From: Pseudomonadota bacterium
GTDB lineage: Bacteria > Myxococcota > Myxococcia > Myxococcales > Myxococcaceae
Assembly (NCBI GenBank): GCA_023424585.1
Contig: JAFADT010000399.1
Location: 1 to 9,417, forward strand
DNA: 9,417 nucleotides
Direction of reading: 5' to 3'
Positions 1 to 6,351 of this stretch are shown in pieces (position 1 is the stretch's first letter; each line of letters opens with the position of its first letter). A program made the translations under genes and the position numbers. Below the pieces are notes generated by a model. That model did no database searches and was not told the origin of the DNA. It worked only from the letters and a program-made list of their open reading frames with translations.

Positions 1-115
1 GGTGCCCTTCCTGCTGCTGTTCCAGGAGTTCCCCGCGGACCTCGACGGCTACCGGCTGGAGGTGACGCTGGAGCCCATCCCCACCGAACCCACCGCGGAC
101 CGCACGGGAGGTTGA
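1..115 (+). CDS. 3' end of an unrecognised gene (5' truncated by window edge)
   Basis: An open frame read from base 2 gives 37 residues (VPFLLLFQEFPADLDGYRLE, then a short tail ending in ADRTGG) before TGA at 113-115. The composition and G/C-ending codons look like genuine coding sequence, and the stop lies 6 bp ahead of the next start codon on the same strand, which suggests one operon. Too little is present to assign a family. The visible part resembles a beta-strand-rich C-terminus with a short polar tail. The upstream start lies outside the window. Confidence 0.6.
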   Translation, partial: VPFLLLFQEFPADLDGYRLEVTLEPIPTEPTADRTGG

Positions 116-121
116 AGCGTC

Positions 122-913
122 ATGTCGTCGCTGGAGGAGGCGCGGGCGCTCGCCCGCCACCTGCACGCCCTGGGCGGAGGCGCCGCCGTGCGCCGCAAGG
201 CCGCCGCGCGTGAGCTGGCCCGCCGCGAGCCGTTCGACACCAACGAGCTCATCGGCCACCTGCTGACGCTGTCCCGCGCCGGGCAGGCCCCCGCCACCTG
301 TGTGCTGTCGGACTTCCTGGCCGCGTTGGACCAGGAGGCCGAGCACATCCCCCACGTGGTGGCGCTCCGGCGCATGGCGCACGTGCAGTCGCTGGAGGCG
401 GTGGCGGACCTCTTCGCCCAGGGCCCCGCGCGCAAGGAGCTGGACGCGGACGCCGCCGCCCGCGCGGACGCGCAGGCCGCCAACCAGTCCCTGGGGCACC
501 TGAAGCAGATGGCCCGCCTCACGCGCGACCCGGACGTGCTGTCGCGCCTGGCCACCGTCAGCAACCCGGCCGTGCTGCGCAACGTGCTGATCAACCCGCG
601 GCTCACCGAGGACCTGGTGGTGCGCATCGCGGCGCGCAGGCCCGCGCGCCCGGAGCCGCTCGTTGAAATCTGGAAGTCGCCGCGCTGGTCCGTGCGCCCC
701 AAGGTGCGCCGCGCGCTCGCCTTCAACCCGTACCTGCCGCCGGAGGTGGGCGCCAAGCTGGTGCCGCTGCTCGGCACCCCGGACCTGCGCGAGCTGGTGG
801 AGGACGCGGGGCTCCTGCCCGCGCTGAGGCAGCAGGCCGCGCGCCTGCTGCTCGCGCCAGCGCCCGGCAGCCCGCCCGGTCCCCTGGTGCTGCCCACAGG
901 GGAGGAGTTCTAG
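122..913 (+). CDS. Alpha-helical repeat protein (HEAT/leucine-rich-variant-like), function unknown
   Basis: A 263-residue soluble protein with no signal peptide or membrane segment. The start is supported by GGAGG at 107-111, 10 nt before the ATG. It is rich in Ala, Leu and Arg and predicted almost entirely helical. The second half (about residues 130-245) contains recurring short helices, each opened by an Asn-Pro step: SNPAVLRNVL at 147-156, INPRLTEDLVVRIA at 157-170 and FNPYLPPEVGAKL at 201-213, followed by LVPLLGTPDLRELVEDAG at 213-230. This resembles HEAT or leucine-rich-variant repeats. I recall similar 'NP..P..vA..llp.l...dLr.La' segments in uncharacterised deltaproteobacterial proteins. 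Such repeats normally bind proteins, but no partner or reaction can be assigned. It probably follows the truncated gene in an operon, and its TAG stop overlaps the stop of the convergent TatA-like gene. Confidence 0.85.
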   Translation: MSSLEEARALARHLHALGGGAAVRRKAAARELARREPFDTNELIGHLLTLSRAGQAPATCVLSDFLAALDQEAEHIPHVVALRRMAHVQSLEAVADLFAQGPARKELDADAAARADAQAANQSLGHLKQMARLTRDPDVLSRLATVSNPAVLRNVLINPRLTEDLVVRIAARRPARPEPLVEIWKSPRWSVRPKVRRALAFNPYLPPEVGAKLVPLLGTPDLRELVEDAGLLPALRQQAARLLLAPAPGSPPGPLVLPTGEEF

Positions 914-1131
914 GAGCGCCGGTCCTTGGGCGTCTCCGTGAAGTCCGCGTCGGTGTTGCCCCGGCGCGAGTGGGGCAGGTGCTTCACGTCCACCAAGTCC
1001 TCGCCGCGCGACGCCTTGCGGAACGAGTAGACGAACTTGCCCACCGCGTTGCCCAGCTGCCCCATCCGGGCGGCCGAGAAGACCACCAGCAGGATGAAGC
1101 CGAGGACGATGAACTCTCCGAGGCCCAGCAT
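910..1131 (-). CDS. tatA: TatA/TatE-family twin-arginine translocase subunit (small, orphan)
   Basis: A 73-residue protein with the TatA layout: a short N-terminal transmembrane helix (about residues 5-20, GEFIVLGFILLVVFSA, with a polar Glu at 6), a hinge, an amphipathic helix (about 22-42, ARMGQLGNAVGKFVYSFRKA) and a charged polar tail. In characterised systems TatA oligomerises in the inner membrane to form the passage used by folded proteins recruited by TatBC. The start ATG at 1131-1129 is chosen because the transmembrane helix begins there; the upstream in-frame sequence is low-complexity Arg/Gly shadow. I see no clear Shine-Dalgarno site. The usual FG hinge, often followed by a Pro, is FS (F18-S19) here, so it is a divergent member. 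No tatB or tatC lies nearby, so it could be a second TatA/TatE copy or a specialised paralogue. Its TAG stop overlaps the stop of the convergent upstream gene. Confidence 0.85.
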   Translation of the reverse strand: MLGLGEFIVLGFILLVVFSAARMGQLGNAVGKFVYSFRKASRGEDLVDVKHLPHSRRGNTDADFTETPKDRRS

Positions 1132-1155
1132 GCGTCGGACACTGCAATAAAGGCC

Positions 1156-1208
1156 CCCGCGTGGCAAGTCGCGCCCGCGTCCACCCTTGGACGCGCCCGC
1201 CACGCGGG
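1156..1208. repeat. Nested inverted repeat in the divergent tatA / phosphodiesterase spacer
   Basis: A perfect 10-bp inverted repeat, CCCGCGTGGC (1156-1165) and GCCACGCGGG (1199-1208), encloses a second perfect 7-bp one, CGCGTCC (1176-1182) and GGACGCG (1189-1195), with a 6-nt loop. It occupies the centre of the 117-bp spacer between two divergently transcribed genes, where no terminator is needed, so a regulatory dyad or a transcript leader structure are the natural readings. The repeats are seen directly; the function is inference. I could not identify convincing -35/-10 elements in this spacer. Confidence 0.6.
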
Positions 1209-1248
1209 CGCTGCGCCCGGGGGCCATTCCAGCGCACACTGCGCCCCC

Positions 1249-1965
1249 ATGCTCCTGCTCGCTCACCGTGGTGCCAGCGCCGACGCCCCCGAGAACACCC
1301 TGGAGGCCTTCGCGGAGGCCGTGCGCCAGGGCGCGGACGGCGTGGAGCTGGACGCGATGGTGTGCGGCTCCGGCGAGGTGGTGGTGTGCCACGACGAGCA
1401 CCTGGACCGCCTCGCGGGGCAGCCGTGGGAGGTGCGCACCACGCCCTGGTGGAAGCTCTCCCGCGCGGACGTGGGCACCCCCCTGGGCTTCGCCCCCGCG
1501 CGCATCCCCCTGCTGGAGGAGGTGCTGGACGCGCTGCCGGAGCACCTCCTCGTCAACATCGAGCTCAAGTGCGACCGCTTCGACGACGGCGGCCTGGCGG
1601 CGAGCGTGGCCCGGCTGGTGCGCGAGCGGGACCTGGCGGGCCGCGTGGTGGTGTCCAGCTTCAACCCGCTGTGCCTCTTCCGGCTGGCGGCGGTGGCGCC
1701 CACGCTGCGCCGGGGCTTCCTCCTCGACCCGGACAAGCCCTGGGCGCTCCAGGCGTACGCGCTGAGCCCGCTGGTGTCGTCGCACTCGGTGCACCCCTTC
1801 CACGAGGCGTGCACGCCGGAGCGGGTGGCCGCGTGGAACGAGGCCGGGCTGCGCGTGGCGGCGTGGACGGTGGATGACCCCCAGCGCGCCCGCGTGCTGC
1901 GGGACCTGGGGGTGTCCTACCTCATCACCAACCGCCCGGGCCTCGTGCGCGCGGCCCTGCGCTGA
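1249..1965 (+). CDS. Glycerophosphodiester phosphodiesterase (cytoplasmic, UgpQ-like)
   Basis: A 238-residue enzyme of the GDPD family (TIM barrel), which hydrolyses glycerophosphodiesters from phospholipid turnover to glycerol-3-phosphate and an alcohol. Family signatures are in place: AHRGASADAPENT at residues 5-17 with catalytic His6, ELDA at 33-36 (metal ligands Glu33 and Asp35), CHDE at 47-50 with the second catalytic His48, IELK at 104-107 (Glu105), VVVSSFNP in the middle, AWTVDDP near the end, and LITNRPG closing the barrel. There is no signal peptide and the length matches UgpQ-type cytosolic enzymes rather than the longer periplasmic GlpQ type. The ATG at 1249 is chosen because the first barrel strand starts at once (MLLLAHRG); no good Shine-Dalgarno site precedes it. 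Its TGA stop directly abuts the stop codon of the convergent barrel gene. The true substrate cannot be read from sequence. Confidence 0.93.
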   Translation: MLLLAHRGASADAPENTLEAFAEAVRQGADGVELDAMVCGSGEVVVCHDEHLDRLAGQPWEVRTTPWWKLSRADVGTPLGFAPARIPLLEEVLDALPEHLLVNIELKCDRFDDGGLAASVARLVRERDLAGRVVVSSFNPLCLFRLAAVAPTLRRGFLLDPDKPWALQAYALSPLVSSHSVHPFHEACTPERVAAWNEAGLRVAAWTVDDPQRARVLRDLGVSYLITNRPGLVRAALR

Positions 1966-2880
1966 CTAGAAGTCCAGGCCCAGCGTGGTGTTGAAGGCGA
2001 AGACGGAGGGCAGGTCGCGGCTGCCGGCGCCCTCCTGCTCGAAGCTGCCCAGGCTGGTGAGCGAGAGCTCCGCGCCCAGCTGGAGCACGCCGCCAACGAA
2101 GCGCGCGCCCGCGTAGAAGCGAGGGGTGAGGTTGTCGCCCCCCTTCACCTTCGAATACGGCGCGGCGTTGGTCAGCGCGTCGCGCGAGTCGTTGCCCCCC
2201 GAGTCCGTCTGGGTGCGGCCCGGGTCGAAGTCCAGCGTGCGCGTGGTGGCGCTGACGAAGTTGAGGTCCAGGCCGCCGTAGGGCGTCAGCGTCACCATGC
2301 CGCCCAGGGGGAACTGCTTGCCCACACCGATGTCCAGGCCCGTGGTGGTCAGGTCCAGGTTGTGCGCGCCGAACAGCTTGGTCACGTGCAGGCGCGCGCC
2401 CACGTCCGGCAGGTAGGTGAAGCCCTCGTTGACGGCCCACTTCAGTTCGCCGGTGGCCGTCACCATGCCGCTCTTCTCGATCCAGCCCACGCGCCCGCCC
2501 AGCTCCAGCGAGAAGGGCAGGCCCTTGCGCACGTGCAGGGACGGCACCAGCACGGAGCCCGGCTGCTCCTTCTCCGTGGGCAGCGCCACGTCCTCCGAGG
2601 ACGGCAGCGACACCACGGACAGCTCCGCGTTGAACGCGAAGCCCGAGTGGCCCGTGGTGCGCGGCGGCATCAGGTTCGCGGACGTCATCACCGCGCCGAA
2701 CGTGCGCGCGAAGGCGCGGAAGTCCGCGCTGGCCTCGGCGAACTGCGCGTCGGTGATGACCGAGGTGACGCCCCGGCGCTGGACGCCGAAGCGGGAAAGG
2801 ACCAGGTCGTTGTCGTCCGCATGGGCCGCGGCCCCGGACAGCGCCGTCGCGAGCACCAGCCATCGACTGAACGTCCGCAT
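1966..2880 (-). CDS. Predicted outer-membrane beta-barrel protein, function unknown
   Basis: A 304-residue protein with a Sec signal peptide (MRTFSRWLVLATALSGAAAHA, likely cleaved after the AHA at 19-21, before Asp-Asp). The mature part begins with a polar, helix-prone region (about 22-75) and then alternates amphipathic strands and turns, for example VLVPSLHVRKGLPFSLELGG (110-129), MVTLTPYGGLDLNF (195-208) and RFYAGARFVGGVLQLGAEL (254-272). It ends in LGLDF; a C-terminal Phe is the usual beta-signal read by the BAM assembly machinery. A CCTCC complement at 2893-2897 gives a GGAGG 12 nt ahead of the ATG. A candidate promoter lies at 2939-2966. I do not recognise a named family. A lineage-specific myxobacterial barrel is most likely, perhaps a small-solute channel or structural protein. 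The gene is convergent with the phosphodiesterase, with no spacer between the stops. Confidence 0.85.
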   Translation of the reverse strand: MRTFSRWLVLATALSGAAAHADDNDLVLSRFGVQRRGVTSVITDAQFAEASADFRAFARTFGAVMTSANLMPPRTTGHSGFAFNAELSVVSLPSSEDVALPTEKEQPGSVLVPSLHVRKGLPFSLELGGRVGWIEKSGMVTATGELKWAVNEGFTYLPDVGARLHVTKLFGAHNLDLTTTGLDIGVGKQFPLGGMVTLTPYGGLDLNFVSATTRTLDFDPGRTQTDSGGNDSRDALTNAAPYSKVKGGDNLTPRFYAGARFVGGVLQLGAELSLTSLGSFEQEGAGSRDLPSVFAFNTTLGLDF

Positions 2881-2938
2881 GGGGGAATCACGCCTCCGGG
2901 ACGCATGCCGGCCAAGCGGGCGCCCACCTCCGGCGGAC

Positions 2939-2966
2939 CCTAAATCGGCCCTCGGTGAAGCGTCAA
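2939..2966 (-). promoter_or_regulatory. Candidate sigma70-type promoter for the outer-membrane barrel gene
   Basis: On the minus strand, TTGACG (complement of 2961-2966) is followed after 16 nt by TTTAGG (complement of 2939-2944); the overlapping GATTTA (2941-2946) is an alternative -10. The expected transcript would start roughly 50 nt upstream of the ATG and include the GGAGG at 2893-2897. The -35 overlaps the T tract of the preceding terminator. The -35 match is good and the -10 is weak, so this is a tentative call. Confidence 0.35.
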
Positions 2967-3040
2967 CAAAACGGGCGGCCCTCCTCCAGGGAAACGCCCC
3001 CTCGCGCGAGGGGAGCGTCCGCTGGAAGCGAGCCGCCCGT
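2965..3040 (-). terminator. Intrinsic terminator downstream of the S41 protease
   Basis: Read on the minus strand, a 9-bp outer stem (ACGGGCGGC pairing with GCCGCCCGT; plus-strand arms 3032-3040 and 2971-2979) is followed at once by TTTTGTT (2971-2965). Inside it sits a perfect 16-nt palindrome, CCCCTCGCGCGAGGGG (2998-3013), extended by ACGC (2994-2997) and GCGT (3015-3018) across a one-base bulge. A GC-rich stem plus U tract 40 nt after the protease stop fits Rho-independent termination, insulating the next gene downstream on the same strand. Confidence 0.65.
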
Positions 3041-3067
3041 GGGTCAGGCGCTCCGGGCGCGTGACCC
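3041..3067 (-). repeat. Second hairpin immediately after the protease stop codon
   Basis: GGGTCA (3041-3046) pairs with TGACCC (3062-3067), and inside it GCGC (3048-3051) pairs with GCGC (3057-3060) around a TCCGG loop: about 10 bp with one mismatch. It starts 12 nt after the protease stop and directly precedes the T-tract terminator. It has no T run of its own, so it may be a 3'-end stabilising stem or an auxiliary part of the terminator. Confidence 0.5.
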
Positions 3068-3079
3068 GGAGGACCGCTG

Positions 3080-6000
3080 CTAGCGCGGCTTCAGCGTCGG
3101 GGTGGCCGCGGTGGCGGGCGTCGTCACCTTCTGCGCCACCTCCGCCGGGCGGCGGCGGATGACCAGCGTGCGGCGGCTGGCGAACTCGGAGCTCTCGCGG
3201 GCCACCACCAGCACGTTGTTGTTGCCCTCCTTGAGCGCGAAGTCCGAGGTGAACTTCAGCGTGTTGGGCTCGCCGCCCTTGGGGTCCACGGCCTTGAAGT
3301 AGACCTTCTGGTCGTTGACCAGCACGTAGACGTCCAGCAGGCCGTTGGGGTCCTTCACCACGCCGGAGAGGGTGAACTTGTCGCCGTTCACCACCACGCC
3401 GCCGTGGGACGGATCCACGTCCAGCTTGATGTCCGGCGGCTGGTGCGTGGTGGCGTAGGCCACCGTCTTGGGCGCCGCGGCCTTGCCGGACTTCACTTCC
3501 TTCGCGTCCTGCGTGCGCACGAAGGCGAAGCGGTCCTTGTCCAGCGCGACCTTGTAGTAGCCCCTGGTGGTGGCCTCCAGGGCCAGCGTCGCGCCCTGCG
3601 GCAGCTTCGCCACCGGACGGGCGTCCGCGGTGGGAGCGGCGAACAGCTCCGCCTTGTCGTTGAGCTTCACCAGGCCCTTCTTCGCCTCCAGCGGGGCCAC
3701 CGGGCCGTCCTTCACGGGCAGCTGGAGCTTCTCCAGGACGAACTCCTCCAGGGGCTCGTCGAGGATGGCCAGCTTCAGCGGGAAGGTGTCGCCCTTGTAG
3801 CCCTTCTTCAGGGACACCTGGAAGCGCGCCGTCTTGGTCTCCCCGGGCTTCAGCTCGCCCAGCTTGAAGCGGCCCTTCTCGATGAAGATGTTCGCGTCGC
3901 CGCCGTTCTTGATCTGCGCGAACGAGTCCAGCGCCGGGCCCACGCCCGTGTTGGTGACGTCCATCACCACCGTGACGTCCTCGCCGCGCTGCACGACGCC
4001 GTCGCCGTTGCACTCGGCGCAGTCATCCACCACCTGCCAGTTGAAGGCGAACGTGGGGCGGGGCAGCTCCACGAAGGACAGCTCCGACACGAGCGTGTCG
4101 CGCAGCGCGCCGTTGTCGTCGAACAGCTTCACCTTCACGTCGTCGCGGCGGCTGGTGAGGTCCTTGGGCAGGCGCACCTGCACCTTCCAGGACTTCTTCT
4201 CCCCGGGGGCCAGGGCGCCGAAGAGGAACTCGCGGCGGTCGAGGAACGCGTTGTCGCTCTCCGTCCAGCCGCGCACGCGCTTGAGCGGCTCGGTGCCCTT
4301 GTTCTCCACGTTGATGACCATGTCCATCTGCTCGCCGGCGGCGATCTTCGCGTCGGGGCCCGGGGAGAAGCTGGCGTCCAGCTGCACGTTCCTGGGCGTG
4401 GGGCCGGGGCTCCAGTCCAGGCCGAGCGCGGCGATGGCGTTGTTGATGCGCTGCTCCTCCTCGCTGCGCTTCTGCTCCACGAACTGCTTGCCCTTGGCGA
4501 TCTGCTCGGAGCGCTTCACCGCCGGCACCTTCAGGACGAAGTCGCGGGCGAACTGGACCTCGAAGTCCTCCTTGATCTCCTCCTGGGACTCCGCGTCCAG
4601 CTGGTCGTCCAGGTCCTCGCCCTGGCCGGCCACGTCCACGTCCAGCAGCGGATCATTCTGGCCGTGCTCCTTCTTGTCCTTGGCGGCGGCGCCCGGCTTG
4701 GCGGCGACCTTCTCCTTGGGCTCGTCCTTCTTGGCGGCGGCCTGGACGGCCTTCTCGTCCACCTTCAGGTACTTGAGGCTGGTGCCCGGCTTCTCGCGGT
4801 CCAGCACCTCCTCGCGCTTCTTGGCGACGGTGGTGGACTCCGGGTTGCCGAAGTGCTGATCCAGGTCCGCCTCGCCCATGGACTTGCGCGGCGCGAACAC
4901 GTCCACCCGGTCCGCGGTGACGCGCGTGGGCACCAGCTGGATGTCCGGCACGATGCCCACCTCCTGGATGGAGACGTCGCCCGGGGTGAGGTACTTGGCG
5001 ATGGTCAGCTTGAGCGCGCTGTCGTCCGGGAAGTCGTAGAGCACCTGCACGCTGCCCTTGCCGAACGTCTGGCGCCCGATGATGACCGCGCGGTCCAGGT
5101 TCTTGAGCGCGCCCGCCACGATCTCAGACGCGGAGGCGCTGCCCGCGTTCACCAGCACCGCGATGGGGTAGGACTCCTCGCCCTCCGTGGGGCGCGCGCG
5201 CTTCTCCTCGCGCAGCTTGTCGCTGAAGCCCACCGTCGCGACGATGGTGCCCTTGGACAGGAACGTGTCCGACACCTGGATGGCCTGCTCCAGCAGGCCG
5301 CCCGGGTTGCCGCGCAGGTCCAGCACCAGGCCCTTGAAGCCGCCCTTGGCGTCCGCCTGCTTGCGGATGTCCGCCAGCGCCGCCTCCAGGTCGCGCGTGG
5401 TGTTGCCCTGGAAGTTCTTCAGGCGCACGTAGCCCACGCCGCCCGCGAGCAGCTTGTGCTGCACGGACTCAATCGAAATCATGGCGCGCGCCACCGTCAT
5501 GTTGCGGGGCTTGTCCCAGCCGTCGCGCTCCACGGTGATGGTGATGCGGCTGTCCACCGGGCCGCGCAGCTTGGACACGGCCTCGTTGAGGTCCATGTTG
5601 ACGGTGGACTCCTCGCCGATCTTCTTGATCCGGTCGTCCTTCTGGATGCCGGCGCGCGCCGCGGGCGTCTTGGGCAGCACCTTCACCACGGTGAGGTTGC
5701 CCTCCTTCATCTGGATGACGAAGCCCAGGCCGCCGAACTCACCCTTGGTGGACAGCTTCATCTCCCGGTACAGCTCCGGGCGCAGCAGCACCGAGTGCGG
5801 ATCCAGCGTGGAGAGCATGCCGTTGACGGCGGCGTACTCGATGTCGCGCGTCTCCTCGATGGGCCGCATGTTCTTGGACAGGAAGTCGAACACGTCCTTC
5901 AGCGCGAAGGACATCTTCCACAGGGAGTCCACGTGGGAGATGTCGAACTCCTTCTGCTTGCCGTTGACGTTGACGTTGAGCTTGCCCGTCTCCGGGTTGC

Positions 6001-6325
6001 CGTCCACGAGCACGTCCGGGACGCTCTTCTCCACGTACTCCAGGGAGGCGATCATCATCTCCTTGGGCTTCACCCGCTTGGGGTCGACGTAGTTCTCCTT
6101 CACGTAGAGGATGACCTTCGTGAGGACGCGGAGGCTGTTGAGGTCGTGAGGGGCCTTCTCGCCCTTGCCGGAGGACGGCAGCGCGCCGTCCCAGGAGTCC
6201 TGCCCCGCCTCCGCCGCTCCCACGGTGAGCGGGAGGGGCGCTCGGTCACTGCCTGCGAATGCCCAGGCCCCCAACAGAACGGCGACGGCGGTGATGCGGC
6301 GGAAGATACGCGGCATGCGGTTCAT
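3080..6325 (-). CDS. Exported S41 (C-terminal processing) serine peptidase with long multidomain beta-sandwich tail
   Basis: A 1081-residue protein; typical CtpA-type enzymes have about 400-550. Order: signal sequence with RR and a hydrophobic stretch (about 1-25, mature start possibly after AEA at 38-40); N-terminal S41 helical region (about 60-185); PDZ (about 190-285, GGLGFVI at 198-204, LPKTPAARAGIQKDDRI at 217-233); catalytic core (about 295-468) with LVLDLRGNPGGLLEQA (333-348), NAGSASASEIVAGAL (393-407) and GRQTFGKGSVQ (417-427). By alignment from memory with Prc/CtpB spacing, Ser398 and Lys423 form the Ser-Lys dyad. Then a basic-then-acidic linker (about 530-590), two homologous beta-sandwich modules (about 645-752 and 757-872), an SH3-like module (about 886-945) and a final Ig-like module (about 962-1059). 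The family cleaves C-termini of envelope proteins; the tail probably binds substrate or cell wall. I recall this architecture as the myxobacterial 'MXAN_5808 family serine peptidase'. ATG 6325 is chosen because the signal peptide begins there; the frame stays open upstream only to a TTG. No Shine-Dalgarno site is visible. Confidence 0.93.
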   Translation of the reverse strand: MNRMPRIFRRITAVAVLLGAWAFAGSDRAPLPLTVGAAEAGQDSWDGALPSSGKGEKAPHDLNSLRVLTKVILYVKENYVDPKRVKPKEMMIASLEYVEKSVPDVLVDGNPETGKLNVNVNGKQKEFDISHVDSLWKMSFALKDVFDFLSKNMRPIEETRDIEYAAVNGMLSTLDPHSVLLRPELYREMKLSTKGEFGGLGFVIQMKEGNLTVVKVLPKTPAARAGIQKDDRIKKIGEESTVNMDLNEAVSKLRGPVDSRITITVERDGWDKPRNMTVARAMISIESVQHKLLAGGVGYVRLKNFQGNTTRDLEAALADIRKQADAKGGFKGLVLDLRGNPGGLLEQAIQVSDTFLSKGTIVATVGFSDKLREEKRARPTEGEESYPIAVLVNAGSASASEIVAGALKNLDRAVIIGRQTFGKGSVQVLYDFPDDSALKLTIAKYLTPGDVSIQEVGIVPDIQLVPTRVTADRVDVFAPRKSMGEADLDQHFGNPESTTVAKKREEVLDREKPGTSLKYLKVDEKAVQAAAKKDEPKEKVAAKPGAAAKDKKEHGQNDPLLDVDVAGQGEDLDDQLDAESQEEIKEDFEVQFARDFVLKVPAVKRSEQIAKGKQFVEQKRSEEEQRINNAIAALGLDWSPGPTPRNVQLDASFSPGPDAKIAAGEQMDMVINVENKGTEPLKRVRGWTESDNAFLDRREFLFGALAPGEKKSWKVQVRLPKDLTSRRDDVKVKLFDDNGALRDTLVSELSFVELPRPTFAFNWQVVDDCAECNGDGVVQRGEDVTVVMDVTNTGVGPALDSFAQIKNGGDANIFIEKGRFKLGELKPGETKTARFQVSLKKGYKGDTFPLKLAILDEPLEEFVLEKLQLPVKDGPVAPLEAKKGLVKLNDKAELFAAPTADARPVAKLPQGATLALEATTRGYYKVALDKDRFAFVRTQDAKEVKSGKAAAPKTVAYATTHQPPDIKLDVDPSHGGVVVNGDKFTLSGVVKDPNGLLDVYVLVNDQKVYFKAVDPKGGEPNTLKFTSDFALKEGNNNVLVVARESSEFASRRTLVIRRRPAEVAQKVTTPATAATPTLKPR

Positions 6326-6332
6326 CCCAGCT

Positions 6333-6351
6333 GGGGCGCGAGAGGCGCCCC
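6333..6351 (-). promoter_or_regulatory. Perfect hairpin in the protease leader, just upstream of the start codon
   Basis: GGGGCGC (6333-6339) and GCGCCCC (6345-6351) form a perfect 7-bp GC stem with a 5-nt loop, ending 7 nt before the ATG at 6325-6323. It occupies the position where a ribosome-binding site would be expected, and no purine-rich Shine-Dalgarno sequence is present. If the start is right, this stem would limit translation initiation; alternatively it marks that the true start lies elsewhere. Confidence 0.45.

Noticed and set aside
49..897. A 282-codon minus-strand open frame opposite the helical-repeat gene
   Set aside because: It is Ser/Arg/Ala low-complexity sequence, whereas the plus-strand frame has a good GGAGG site and coherent helical repeats.
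910..1803. Longer version of the TatA gene (297 codons)
   Set aside because: The upstream extension is antisense to the phosphodiesterase and is Arg/Gly/His-rich shadow; the TatA helix begins at the ATG at 1131.
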